This document shows positions 7,997 through 16,449 of a stretch of DNA of 47,175 bases, piece by piece. Origin of the DNA: an uncultured Methylococcales bacterium (lineage in GTDB: Bacteria > Pseudomonadota > Gammaproteobacteria > Methylococcales > Methylomonadaceae); NCBI GenBank assembly GCA_913009265.1, contig CAJVYL010000002.1, positions 1 through 47,175 on the forward strand, written 5' to 3'. The notes under the pieces are model-generated. The model did no database searches, was not told the origin of the DNA, and saw only the letters and a list, made by a program, of their open reading frames with translations. Numbering within the stretch: the stretch's first letter is position 1; each line of letters opens with the position of its first letter. Made by a program: the position numbers and the translations under genes.

Positions 7997-9094
7997 ATGA
8001 CAGACAAACCTTTGCTTTTAGTTGTAGATGATGAGCCGATGAACCTTGAAATAATAGGGGAGTTGCTGGCTGAAGAGTATCAGCTGGAATTTGCTGAAAC
8101 AGGTGTGCAATGTATAGATAAACTAAAAGACTTAGTACCAGACCTTATATTATTAGATGTTAATATGCCAGGTATGTCAGGAATTGAAGTTTGTGAACAA
8201 TTAAAAGCAGATTTTGACACCGATGAAATCCCTGTTATTTTTGTTTCAGCCCTAGGACTCCCCGAAGAACGCATGAAGGGATATAAAGCTGGAGGGGATG
8301 ACTATATAATCAAACCCTTTGAAGAGGAAGAGTTACTGGTAAAAATACAGCTAACTCTAGCAAGTAAACAAGAAAGAAAATCATTGCAACAAGGGTCTAG
8401 TGATGCGATGAGTATGGCGATGACAGCAATGACTCAGGCGAGTGAAATGGGCGAGGTTATGCAATTTACTCGTGATAGTTATCATTGTGAAACTTTAGAA
8501 GCATTATCAAAAAGAACATTAGAGTCATTACGTCAATTTGAATTAAATGCAACTATACGAATGACTGTTGATGAGCAAGATTTTTTCTTTTCTTCATCGG
8601 GCGTTGTTAGCGACCGTGAAAAAGAGGTGATGGGTATTGTTAGAGAGGGGGATCGCTTTATTCATTTTGGTAAGCGAACCATTATTAATTTTAAAAATAT
8701 CTCAGTAATAATTAAAAATATGCCTATAGCTGATTCAGATAAGTATGGGCGATTGAATGATGTTACTGGAATGTTAATAGAAGGAGCTGATTCACGAATT
8801 GTTGGTATTGAGATGGCATCCTCTTTAGTTAAATTGATTAATACTACACGAGATGTTTTAGGTGATATTGAAGTTGCCCATAAAGAAAATGAACAAAAAA
8901 ATACAGCCATATTAAATGATTTAGAAACCAGTGTTGATTGGGCCTTTATTAATATGGATTTGGATCTAGAGCAAGAAGAGTACTTTAAAGGATTGTTAAA
9001 ACATGCAAAAGAACAAAGTTCTTCCCTGTTTGATGCTGATGCCAAAATGGATGAGAAGATAGAAGGGTTGATAAAAACTTTATCCATAAAGTGA
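7997..9094 (+). CDS. Response regulator with receiver domain and unassigned C-terminal domain
   Basis: Residues 1-120 form a CheY-like receiver with the acidic pair at 11-12, phospho-acceptor D54 in ILLDVNMPG, and K106 in YIIKPF. The remaining ~245 residues have no helix-turn-helix, GGDEF, HD-GYP or phosphatase motif that I can recognise. They look mostly helical at the C-terminus, with a beta-rich central part. I chose ATG 7997 over 7982 because GGAAG at 7984-7988 is correctly spaced for it. It stands alone, with no kinase beside it. Its receiver resembles the one encoded at 37985-38881. Confidence 0.8.
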   Translation: MTDKPLLLVVDDEPMNLEIIGELLAEEYQLEFAETGVQCIDKLKDLVPDLILLDVNMPGMSGIEVCEQLKADFDTDEIPVIFVSALGLPEERMKGYKAGGDDYIIKPFEEEELLVKIQLTLASKQERKSLQQGSSDAMSMAMTAMTQASEMGEVMQFTRDSYHCETLEALSKRTLESLRQFELNATIRMTVDEQDFFFSSSGVVSDREKEVMGIVREGDRFIHFGKRTIINFKNISVIIKNMPIADSDKYGRLNDVTGMLIEGADSRIVGIEMASSLVKLINTTRDVLGDIEVAHKENEQKNTAILNDLETSVDWAFINMDLDLEQEEYFKGLLKHAKEQSSSLFDADAKMDEKIEGLIKTLSIK

Positions 9095-9702
9095 CAATAA
9101 AGGTAAATAGTGCTCCTTTGTCCTAAAGCTACCGCTTTTGACTTCCTCCTTTGGAAAGGCTATGTCACCGTTAAATGTTGGTTTTGTTAGCTCTTAAGCC
9201 CTCTCTTGCTGGAGAGGGTTTGGGTGAGGAGAAAACAAACAGTATGTAATTCAAATTTTATTTTATCTTTTGATTTATAAGAAGATATTAAAGAAGAAGA
9301 GAATTATTTAAATTTCTCCTCGACAATTGCTCCTGCATTGCTCTACTTACCTACACCCCTGTAGGCATCACCCCTCCCTGCTCCAGCAGGAGAGGGCTTT
9401 TACAAAACATATTGTTTTTATAATAAAATCTCCCCCAACCCCTCTTTTCCAAAGAGGGGAGATAAAAGCTAATACTTTCACAATCTCTTTAGCCTGCTCT
9501 TAATCCCAAAAATCAATTGGCATTGGATGAATTGATTAAAAATTGATGGCCTATCTAAGGTTTAAAAAAGGGAATGATTAAAGTAGTTATGTTTTTTCAT
9601 TTATAATGATTAATCGCGTTATTTAAGCTCTGTATTCAATATCAAAACAAGATAGTGATTAATGTGGCTATATTCATTTATTTGCTTTAAAACTAGTGCC
9701 TT
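9095..9702. other. 608-bp intergenic region between response regulator and sbcC
   Basis: No convincing coding sequence lies here. The left half holds a large inverted repeat (9196-9399) and a compact hairpin, CCCCTCTTT-tcc-AAAGAGGGG, at 9439-9459. The last 200 bases are AT-rich and may contain the sbcC promoter, but no clear -35/-10 pair stands out. Confidence 0.6.
9196..9399. repeat. Large inverted repeat, AAGCCCTCTC family
   Basis: AAGCCCTCTCTTGCTGGAG at the left end pairs with CTCCAGCAGGAGAGGGCTT at the right end, with about 145 bases between. A closely similar end sequence bounds the palindrome at 20501-20657. The shape (related terminal inverted repeats around a short non-coding core) resembles a miniature transposable element. 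Confidence 0.6.
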
Positions 9703-12700
9703 ATGAAAATACTTAATATTTATTTCAAAAATATAAATTCGCTTGAAGGAGAAAGCCGAATTCATTTTGATAAAGCTCCAATAGTTGATGGCGGTGTTTT
9801 TGCAATTACAGGGCCAAATGGATCGGGGAAATCTAGTGTTTTAGATGCTATTACCTTAGGCCTGTATGGTGAAACCTTTCGTTTTGACAGACCTGCTGAA
9901 CATGTAATGACTAAGTCTACTGCAGACAGTTTTGCTGAAGTTGAGTTTGAATTAGCCAAAGACAAATATAAGGCAACGTGGCGTGTTGCTAGAGCCGATG
10001 GAAATGCCAGTGGAGAGCTGCTACCTGCTGAAATGAAATTGATCCATTTAAATGGATCAGAGACAGTTTTAGAAGAGAACGTACAAAAAGTGCGAGAAAA
10101 AATGCTTGAATTAACAGGCATGGATTTTCATAAGTTCAGTAAGTCGATGGTATTGGCGCAAGGTGATTTTGCAGCCTTTTTAAATGCCTTGGATAGTGAA
10201 CGCATGGATATACTGGAAAAAATCAGTGGTAACGATATTTATCAGGAATATGCCCAGCAAGCGGAAGAAAAATATAGTCAGGCACAAATACGTTTACAGC
10301 AATTAGAACAAGATCTTTCGGCTACACCTGTGATGGATCAAGTAGCAATAGAAGCTAGTCAGCATGATTTAGAAGACTTTAAAGAACAGCAAACTGAGTT
10401 AATAACAGAGCAAGACGAAATTGAGCAAAAACTTAATTGGGTGCAAAATATTTCTAGCTTGGAAAAGCAGGCCGTATCTTTAGAAAAGCAGCAAAAAGAT
10501 ATAGAGGGGCAACAAGGTGATAACGAAAAAAACCTTGATAAAGTTAAAGCCTCAAAAAACATATTGGTTTTTGAAGAAGACCTAGCAACCCTAGATAAAA
10601 AATCGGAAGCGATAAAGCAAAGCGAAAAAACCTTGGATTCTTATCGGGGTGAAGTGGAAATGCTGCAAACGCAGCTTAAGTCCTCTCCTTTTGATGAGAA
10701 AACTGCTAATACATCGCTTACTATTTCACAGCAAAAAGCAGAAATTGATCAGCTAAATATTAAGTTAGGCGAGCTAAAATATTCTTTGCCAAAAGAAAGC
10801 ACATTATTGCAATCATTAGAACAACAAAAAGAGCAACAAAGTACCGCCTTAGTGCAATTAGAGTCATGGATTCAAACACATGCTGCGGATAAAACATTAT
10901 TAGACAACTTTCCAGAAATAGCAAAACTAAGAGAAGTAAGAAGTGAGTTGTCGGAAGCCACGGAAAAACAAAGTTCAAGCTCAAAATACATAAGCAATAT
11001 AACTAAGACTTTAGAGAATAAGAAAAAGGAAGTTAAAGCTTTAAAGCAGAAAGGTGAGCAATTAAAAATTGATATAGCAGAAAATGAAACATCATTTAAA
11101 GTGCTTGCAGATGGCAATTCTTTGGAAGAATTACAAGAATTAAAAGCGGAGCAACAACAGCGAGTTCTTGATTACCAAGAGTTACTTGATTTAGCTGCTG
11201 TTAACAGCAAGTTAGGCAAAAAAGGTTTCTTTGGACAGTTTTTTGGCTCTAAAAATGAAGATAAAGAAGAAGCTCTGCTAAAAAAAGAGCATGAGCTATT
11301 ACAGCTGGAAATAGGTCGTGAGAAAAACCTCATTACAACATTAGAAGCCGCTGTTTCTAATGAAGCATTGTTAAAAAAGATGGAGGCAGACAGAACCAAG
11401 TTAATTGATGGAAAGGCTTGTCCCTTATGTGGCGCACTGGAACACCCTTATGCGAAACATACGCCAGCGGTATCAAATTCAAAACAGATTTTAAAAGATC
11501 AGCAAAAGAAAATAAAATCCTTAGTTGTTGATGAGATAGCTTTAAGTAAACAAATTGTCTTGGCTAAGAAACAAGTGGTGCAAAGTGAGCAAAAAGACGA
11601 TAAATTAAAAAATGTATGTGCTCAATGGAATGCTTTAGCAAATAGGTTAAATGCTTTTAGTTTAGATTTAACCATTGAGAACCTTTCTTTAATGAAAAAC
11701 CTAGTTAAAACAGAAAAGAAAGAACTTAATGATATTACTAATCTGCTAAAAAGGACGTCTAAGCTACAGGCAACAGGTACTGATGCAAAGGGGACTATTG
11801 CTACAAATGAAGCATCGATAGAAAGAACAGCTAAAGAATTGGAAGGTTTAACGGCCGAGTGGGAAAACCGTCCAAAAGATACTGATGAGATCGAAAAGAC
11901 TTATAAGGAAGTAGCTGAGCGAGAAAAAGCCTTGTCAGATAAGGTAGAGAAACAATTGGAATTGTTGGGTGAAAAAATGCCCAAAAAATCAAAAGAAGAA
12001 GCTTTTTTTAAGTTGTTAAATGATCGTAAACAAGAGTACCTTAAACAGACTCAAGCTTTGGCGCCTTTAACAGAAGAGATCAAAAAGTTAGATGAAGCGA
12101 TAAAAACAAGTTCTGAAAAAATAAATAGCTTTAATAAGGATATTCAAAAATACTCAAGTGATGTCCAGCAACAAGAAGGTGCAGGAGCACACCTGGCTTT
12201 AACAGAAAAGCAAAAATTAATTGCAGATAAAGAAGTCGCCTTTAATCAGCAAGAAAGTGAGTTAGATGCTTTTAAGCAAAGCTTGCAAGAGAAGGTTAAG
12301 CAAACTGCGGCAATTGATTTATCAGCCTTAAGAGAGACATTGAACTTTGTTCGTAGTGAGGATGCTCTACAGCAAAAGCATCAACAGCTAACTGAAAAGC
12401 TGCTTGAACTGAATAATAAGCAGGATGAATTAGCGACACAGTTAAAAGTAGAGCAAGAGCTTGCAGTAACCACAGAAACAGAATATGACCTGACAGGCAA
12501 GAAAAGTGTTGTTAAACGAAAGTTAGATATTGCTAAGCAAGAAGTTTTAACAATACAGAATAAACTGGATAAGCAAGATAGTTTGCAGCAAAAACAACAG
12601 GGTCTTGTCGATAAAATTGCTGACCAGAAAGTTGAATTAGCTGTGTGTGAAGCAGATAGAAATTCAGTTTCATCAGAAGGTAATATGGACTTTAGACGTA

Positions 12701-13146
12701 AAGTGCAGCAAATTATTTCTGATAAGTTGATGGGGCAAACAAACCAGATACTAGAAAAAATTAGTGGCCGCTATTATGTACGAAAAGTAGAAAGCGAGCA
12801 CGGCTTGGCACTAGAGATAGAAGATACGAAACAGCAAAATGTTCGTCGATTACCTAAAACATTGTCGGGAGGGGAAAGCTTTATTGTGAGTCTTTCTTTG
12901 GCATTAGGCTTGGCAGAAATGTCTAATAATGGTCATGCGGTAGATTCTTTGTTTCTAGATGAAGGTTTTGGTAATTTAGATGCAGAGTCACTGTACTTAG
13001 CGATGACAGCGTTAGAAAATCTACAAACACATGGTAAGGTCGTAGGCGTTATTTCTCATGTGGAAGGTGTTCAAAAAAGGATTAAAACCCAGATTGAGAT
13101 GAGTAAAAAGCCTAATGGCTTGAGTGCTTTAAAAATGGTTTCTTAG
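9703..13146 (+). CDS. sbcC: SbcC-like nuclease-complex ATPase (Rad50 family)
   Basis: The 1147-residue protein has an N-terminal Walker A GPNGSGKS at 37-44 and two very long coiled coils. Between them is a zinc hook CPLCG at 573-577. The C-terminal ATPase half has the signature LSGGES at 1054-1059 and Walker B SLFLDEGFGNLD near 1082. This is the SMC-like subunit that, with the SbcD nuclease, opens hairpins and processes DNA ends. It is about 100 residues longer than E. coli SbcC, through longer coiled coils. No sbcD is adjacent in this window. Confidence 0.92.
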   Translation: MKILNIYFKNINSLEGESRIHFDKAPIVDGGVFAITGPNGSGKSSVLDAITLGLYGETFRFDRPAEHVMTKSTADSFAEVEFELAKDKYKATWRVARADGNASGELLPAEMKLIHLNGSETVLEENVQKVREKMLELTGMDFHKFSKSMVLAQGDFAAFLNALDSERMDILEKISGNDIYQEYAQQAEEKYSQAQIRLQQLEQDLSATPVMDQVAIEASQHDLEDFKEQQTELITEQDEIEQKLNWVQNISSLEKQAVSLEKQQKDIEGQQGDNEKNLDKVKASKNILVFEEDLATLDKKSEAIKQSEKTLDSYRGEVEMLQTQLKSSPFDEKTANTSLTISQQKAEIDQLNIKLGELKYSLPKESTLLQSLEQQKEQQSTALVQLESWIQTHAADKTLLDNFPEIAKLREVRSELSEATEKQSSSSKYISNITKTLENKKKEVKALKQKGEQLKIDIAENETSFKVLADGNSLEELQELKAEQQQRVLDYQELLDLAAVNSKLGKKGFFGQFFGSKNEDKEEALLKKEHELLQLEIGREKNLITTLEAAVSNEALLKKMEADRTKLIDGKACPLCGALEHPYAKHTPAVSNSKQILKDQQKKIKSLVVDEIALSKQIVLAKKQVVQSEQKDDKLKNVCAQWNALANRLNAFSLDLTIENLSLMKNLVKTEKKELNDITNLLKRTSKLQATGTDAKGTIATNEASIERTAKELEGLTAEWENRPKDTDEIEKTYKEVAEREKALSDKVEKQLELLGEKMPKKSKEEAFFKLLNDRKQEYLKQTQALAPLTEEIKKLDEAIKTSSEKINSFNKDIQKYSSDVQQQEGAGAHLALTEKQKLIADKEVAFNQQESELDAFKQSLQEKVKQTAAIDLSALRETLNFVRSEDALQQKHQQLTEKLLELNNKQDELATQLKVEQELAVTTETEYDLTGKKSVVKRKLDIAKQEVLTIQNKLDKQDSLQQKQQGLVDKIADQKVELAVCEADRNSVSSEGNMDFRRKVQQIISDKLMGQTNQILEKISGRYYVRKVESEHGLALEIEDTKQQNVRRLPKTLSGGESFIVSLSLALGLAEMSNNGHAVDSLFLDEGFGNLDAESLYLAMTALENLQTHGKVVGVISHVEGVQKRIKTQIEMSKKPNGLSALKMVS

Positions 13147-13307
13147 TGTTGTATCACTTTGGAAACGGCTGATTGCTGAATTTTATTCAGATCTACTTAT
13201 CTTGTATTACAGCATGTTAATTCGTTTAGTAATACTGGTGTTCATGGTGTTTACTGCCCTAATGTAGAAGTTAGAGGGTATGTTAAGTAGCCCCGAGACA
13301 ATCACTT

Positions 13308-13314
13308 GTTAGGC
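13308..13314 (+). other. Integron core site GTTAGGC
   Basis: GTTAGGC fits the cassette recombination consensus GTTRRRY exactly. The preceding AATCACTT resembles the 3' half of many attC sites, but I found no matching 5' half upstream. It may be a truncated attC or the 3' end of an attI. The pentapeptide gene starts 21 bases downstream. Confidence 0.45.
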
Positions 13315-13335
13315 AAAAGTAATTACAGATAAAAA

Positions 13336-14148
13336 ATGAAAGCATCGATAATAACACTAGTTATTTTATCTCTAATCTCTATAGTTATTACGGGATTCTG
13401 GGATACCATTAATAGTACCGTACTTCCTAATACAAGCTGGGGACTCTATAGTAGAGATTTCTTTGAAAATTTACTTGTTGAAATTCATGGTGCAATATTA
13501 GATTTATTTGTTGTTGGGATTATTCTTTATTGGTTCGATAAAAGAAAATCTGAAAAAGACAAAATTAAAGAAGCTACAATAAATTTAGAATACCTAAAAT
13601 ATTATTGTGGGAGCGATGTATCATATAGGTTTTATGGTGCTCTAAAATATCTTGAATCTTTAGGTATTCATAATGTTTCAATTCCAGAAGCTAAGTTAAA
13701 CAATCTAAAAATAGATAATTTAAAATTGTTATCTTCAAATTTAATAGCTACGAATTTTACAAAAAGTACTCTAACTTGGGTTAATTTCAAAGACTGTAAC
13801 TTAGAAGCATCACGGTTTATAGATGCAAAACTAAAAAATTGCTCTTTTAAGTCAGTAAAATTAAATCGTTCAAAATTTATTAATGCTCAACTAAAAAGCA
13901 TGGATTTTAGAGGCTGCGAGATTAAAGGAGCAATTTTCAAAAATGCTAGCCTTCAGAGTGCAAATTTTAGAGGAGTGGATTGTTCGCGAGTAAGTTTTAA
14001 AGGTGCAAATTTAAGGTCGGCGAACTTTATCGATGCAACAAATATTACTAGTGATATGATTCTAGAAGCTGATAACTATGAGCATATCAAGCTTCCAGAT
14101 GGAATTAATATTAATAGGGGGGGAATCGAACACCCCTCCGAAACTTAA
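13336..14148 (+). CDS. Membrane-anchored pentapeptide repeat protein (cassette 1)
   Basis: The 270-residue protein has two N-terminal hydrophobic segments (about residues 4-22 and 55-66) followed by a cytosolic or periplasmic right-handed beta-helix. The repeats run from about residue 120 to 240 with the A(D/N)LXX pattern, for example ANFRG and ANLRS. Pentapeptide repeat proteins often mediate protein contacts, and some (Qnr) protect gyrase, but membrane-anchored members are mostly of unknown function. It is the first gene of the putative cassette array. Its low GC and distance from sbcC fit acquisition. Confidence 0.85.
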   Translation: MKASIITLVILSLISIVITGFWDTINSTVLPNTSWGLYSRDFFENLLVEIHGAILDLFVVGIILYWFDKRKSEKDKIKEATINLEYLKYYCGSDVSYRFYGALKYLESLGIHNVSIPEAKLNNLKIDNLKLLSSNLIATNFTKSTLTWVNFKDCNLEASRFIDAKLKNCSFKSVKLNRSKFINAQLKSMDFRGCEIKGAIFKNASLQSANFRGVDCSRVSFKGANLRSANFIDATNITSDMILEADNYEHIKLPDGININRGGIEHPSET

Positions 14149-14221
14149 AGTAAGTCTCTTGGCAGCACCACAGCCTATTGACCTTCTATAATAAAGTAAA
14201 AAAATTAATGCATCAAGAAAA

Positions 14222-14261
14222 GCCTAATCGGGTCAGTCGCTCCCGCTAAAACGTATCAACT
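14222..14261 (+). other. Left half of attC-like site 1, interrupted by IS
   Basis: GCCTAAT at 14222-14228 is a degenerate 5' R box. It is followed by GTCAG and TCCCGC blocks that pair with GCGGGAATTGCTGAC in the segment 15823-15860, on the far side of the insertion sequence. Joining both halves gives a 78-base palindrome of typical attC size. Confidence 0.5.
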
Positions 14262-15822
14262 GGCTCAATAACAAAATTTCTGCAATTAGCGGATAACTAA
14301 GAATGTGTAGGGGGCAGAAACTTGTGCCGGCTAAGCCAGCCACTTATTTCTATCAGCCTGGTTTCCCTGAAAAACCTCACCCAAACAATTTGGCCACAGT
14401 TTATCAGTTAAGAACTGTTATAGGGAATAATGGTTGGCTTGAGTTCATTCGCTATACCTAAATACATCGCTTCCCAATGAGGGATTAAAAAACTTTGAAA
14501 CAGGTTGCGCACTTTTTGCCAGAAGCGCGTCTTGCTTTTTGCTTTATCCAGTGCACGATTAAATAGCTTGCAACATCGCTGCTGTATTTGATCGATTAGA
14601 AAAGCTTGCATCATTAAATGCACCATCACCGTGGATAGGTGGTGATAACCATGGCCAAAATTATGTTCAAAGTGATAGCCGTGATTTTTCAGGGTGTTAA
14701 AGGTTTCGTTCTCGACTTTCCAGCGCGCTCTTGCTGCCCGCATTAACTGCATGAGATTGTTGCGCGTGATCTCTAGGTCTGTCACCCAGGAAAAATGGGT
14801 TGTTTTACCCCCTGGTTTAACTTCCCAATATTCCAGAAAGTTGATCTCTAATTCAAAGTTGGCGTCATTAAGGGGTGCCTTATTAAGGTAGCGAAAGCGA
14901 TGTATCACGCCTTTTTCATCGGTTAGCTCGTGATAAGTGGCTGTTGGCGTGTTATCAACCCAGTCGAACAGAAATTTGTGATCTGTTTGCTTTGCCCCAA
15001 GTAGGTAATGATAGTTTAATTCCTCAAGCAGCCTGATGTGAGGGGCATTGGATGCTAAAGCATCTTCAATCACAATAAACTTCATGTGCGGGTGTTCGCG
15101 CCGTGTGTCTTTTAGGAATCGCTTTGCCGCATTACGTTCACAATCATTCTTACTCGTCCCGTCATGCTTTGAAATCGGTTCAGGGGCTAAAGGAAAGACT
15201 TCTTTGTGGTTGGGGTTGACTAAAACAGCACCCAGCAGTTGATGGTAATAGGTAACTCGACCATCACGGTGATGTTTTTCACAGCATTGATCGCAATGAA
15301 CTTCAGACGATGAAAAATACCCCGTACCATCAATCGATAACAGATAGTGATCATCCATATAAGCAAACCCTTCCAGTCCTTTACCTCTTTGTAATAACTG
15401 CAGCAATTGTGTGTAGTTTTTACGTAGAGCTCGGGGCGCGACTTCATCCAGCCTTTCTCTAAGATAGGTATCACTAGGTGCCTGCTGAATACCGTAAAGG
15501 CTTTTCAGGTTGGAGCGAGTGAGCTCTTCGCTTCTATCTTGGTCAAACTGCAATAAAGAAGGGTATTTGAGACCAAAAATAGCGAGTCCTGACATGAGGT
15601 GATCTGAAAGTGGAATTGATGCACCCGATTTAGGATCTGGTATCTGCTCATATAATTGCCGCATACTTTTAAGCAAACTAGGAACACTAAGTGACTGACG
15701 AAAACCTCGCTGTGACATTTCACTTCACCTCAAACTTTAAGATTGGGGTAGATTATATTGAAAATACCCATAAAAGTTTACGAAAACTTTATTTTTAAAT
15801 TGCCTAGAAGCCTTATTTAGCC
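14262..15822 (-). mobile_element. Insertion sequence of about 1.56 kb with a DDE transposase
   Basis: The element encodes a single transposase. Its ends are proposed from imperfect terminal inverted repeats: GGCTCAATAACAAAATTTCT on the left, and on the right the reverse complement begins GGCTAAATAAGG and continues with CTTCTAGGCAATTT. A target-site duplication could not be defined. Base composition is distinctly more GC-rich than its neighbours. The element appears intact and lies in the loop of an attC-like palindrome. Confidence 0.7.
14408..15718 (-). CDS. DDE transposase (IS4-like/ISNCY group)
   Basis: The 436-residue protein keeps a full catalytic triad: D130 in LLSIDGTGYF, D219 in IVIEDALAS, and E336 in RWKVENETF, which also fits the R-x3-E part of the IS4-type signature. 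A short Cys/His cluster (CDQCCEKHH, 142-150) follows the first aspartate. The frame is open and full-length, so it may still be active. I recognise the fold but not a named IS family with confidence. Confidence 0.88.
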   Translation of the reverse strand: MSQRGFRQSLSVPSLLKSMRQLYEQIPDPKSGASIPLSDHLMSGLAIFGLKYPSLLQFDQDRSEELTRSNLKSLYGIQQAPSDTYLRERLDEVAPRALRKNYTQLLQLLQRGKGLEGFAYMDDHYLLSIDGTGYFSSSEVHCDQCCEKHHRDGRVTYYHQLLGAVLVNPNHKEVFPLAPEPISKHDGTSKNDCERNAAKRFLKDTRREHPHMKFIVIEDALASNAPHIRLLEELNYHYLLGAKQTDHKFLFDWVDNTPTATYHELTDEKGVIHRFRYLNKAPLNDANFELEINFLEYWEVKPGGKTTHFSWVTDLEITRNNLMQLMRAARARWKVENETFNTLKNHGYHFEHNFGHGYHHLSTVMVHLMMQAFLIDQIQQRCCKLFNRALDKAKSKTRFWQKVRNLFQSFLIPHWEAMYLGIANELKPTIIPYNSS

Positions 15823-15860
15823 CTCTTTTTTATTCGGGCGGGAATTGCTGACAAATAAGC
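15823..15860 (+). other. Right half of attC-like site 1
   Basis: GGGCGGGAATTGCTGAC pairs with the L-type block at 14231-14246, and AATAAGC at the end is a weak 3' R box (two departures from GTTRRRY). A reading frame starts four bases later, as expected for a cassette. Assignment depends on the match with the left half. Confidence 0.45.
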
Positions 15861-15863
15861 AGC

Positions 15864-16256
15864 ATGGTTTTGAAAATTCTGTTTTTTATTAAAATTAATG
15901 CCACTTGGATAATTCTTCTATTACCATTTGTGGCTCGTTATTTTGGCGTTATTTGTTTCCTTCGAGAGCCATTAGCAGAAAAGAAACTCATTGCAGAAAG
16001 AGCTGAAGTTGATTACTGTGAAGTTAATTCGACGGGAAAAAAGTAAGTTCGATGCGGTGAATATAATTCTGCGAAAAAGCAGGGTTTGACACGGAATAAT
16101 AGGATGTTGCTTTTTTCAAAGTTCGTCGTGGAAATCAGAAAAAGGCAGAAAGATCAAAAGCAGGCTTTGATGTTTGCCAAGCTGGACGCGGATAAAATAA
16201 GCGTGGAAGAATGCCAAGGGATTTTGAAAGGGCAGCGAGCAAGAGAACAGAAGTAA
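15864..16256 (+). pseudogene. Unknown small gene interrupted by an in-frame stop (cassette 2)
   Basis: A 60-codon frame from ATG 15864, with one membrane segment (WIILLLPFVARYFGVI), ends at TAA 16044-16046. The same frame then stays open for 69 more codons to TAA 16254-16256 and encodes a charged, lysine-rich tail ending in EECQGILKGQRAREQK. One nonsense mutation in a ~130-residue gene explains this best. Alternatively, the second part is a separate 50-residue gene from ATG 16104. No family is recognised. It sits between two attC-like sites. Confidence 0.4.
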
Positions 16257-16275
16257 AGGAGCTTTACTTATTTTG

Positions 16276-16384
16276 GTATAACGAGCAAAATCAACTTGCC
16301 TTCATTATTCTAATTCTATCTTGCTGAAAAGTAGTCTATCGCCCTGAATAGTCCTGACGCTGTAAGTTATTTTAATGGTTATCT
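16276..16384 (+). other. attC-like site 2
   Basis: The outer boxes are GTATAAC (16276-16282) and GTTATCT (16378-16384). Inner arms AAAATCAACTTGC and GTAAGTTATTTT pair except for one unpaired C, which is the extrahelical-base feature of attC L boxes. The 109-base length is typical. It shares long blocks, such as AATCAACTTGCCTT, CTTGCTGAAAA, GTCCTGACGCTG and AAGTTATTTTAATGGTTAT, with site 3. Confidence 0.65.
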
Positions 16385-16449
16385 GTTCCCAGACAGCCTG
16401 GGGCTTTGTTAACATGCAGGTATCTTAAAGAATAAATATAGAGTCAGAT

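Noticed and set aside
8080-9087. Minus-strand ORFs inside the response regulator gene
   Set aside because: They are antisense shadows of a gene with clear receiver motifs, have serine/cysteine-rich nonsense composition, and match no family.
14108-14140. A tRNA-tail-like sequence (GGTGTTCGATTCCCC on the minus strand) at the 3' end of the pentapeptide gene
   Set aside because: The T-arm-like stretch has no acceptor, anticodon or D arm around it and lies inside the coding frame, so chance is likelier than a tRNA remnant or tRNA-type attachment site.
14694-15723. Additional ORFs on both strands inside the IS element
   Set aside because: They are shadows of the full-length DDE transposase, with no independent motifs or ribosome-binding sites.
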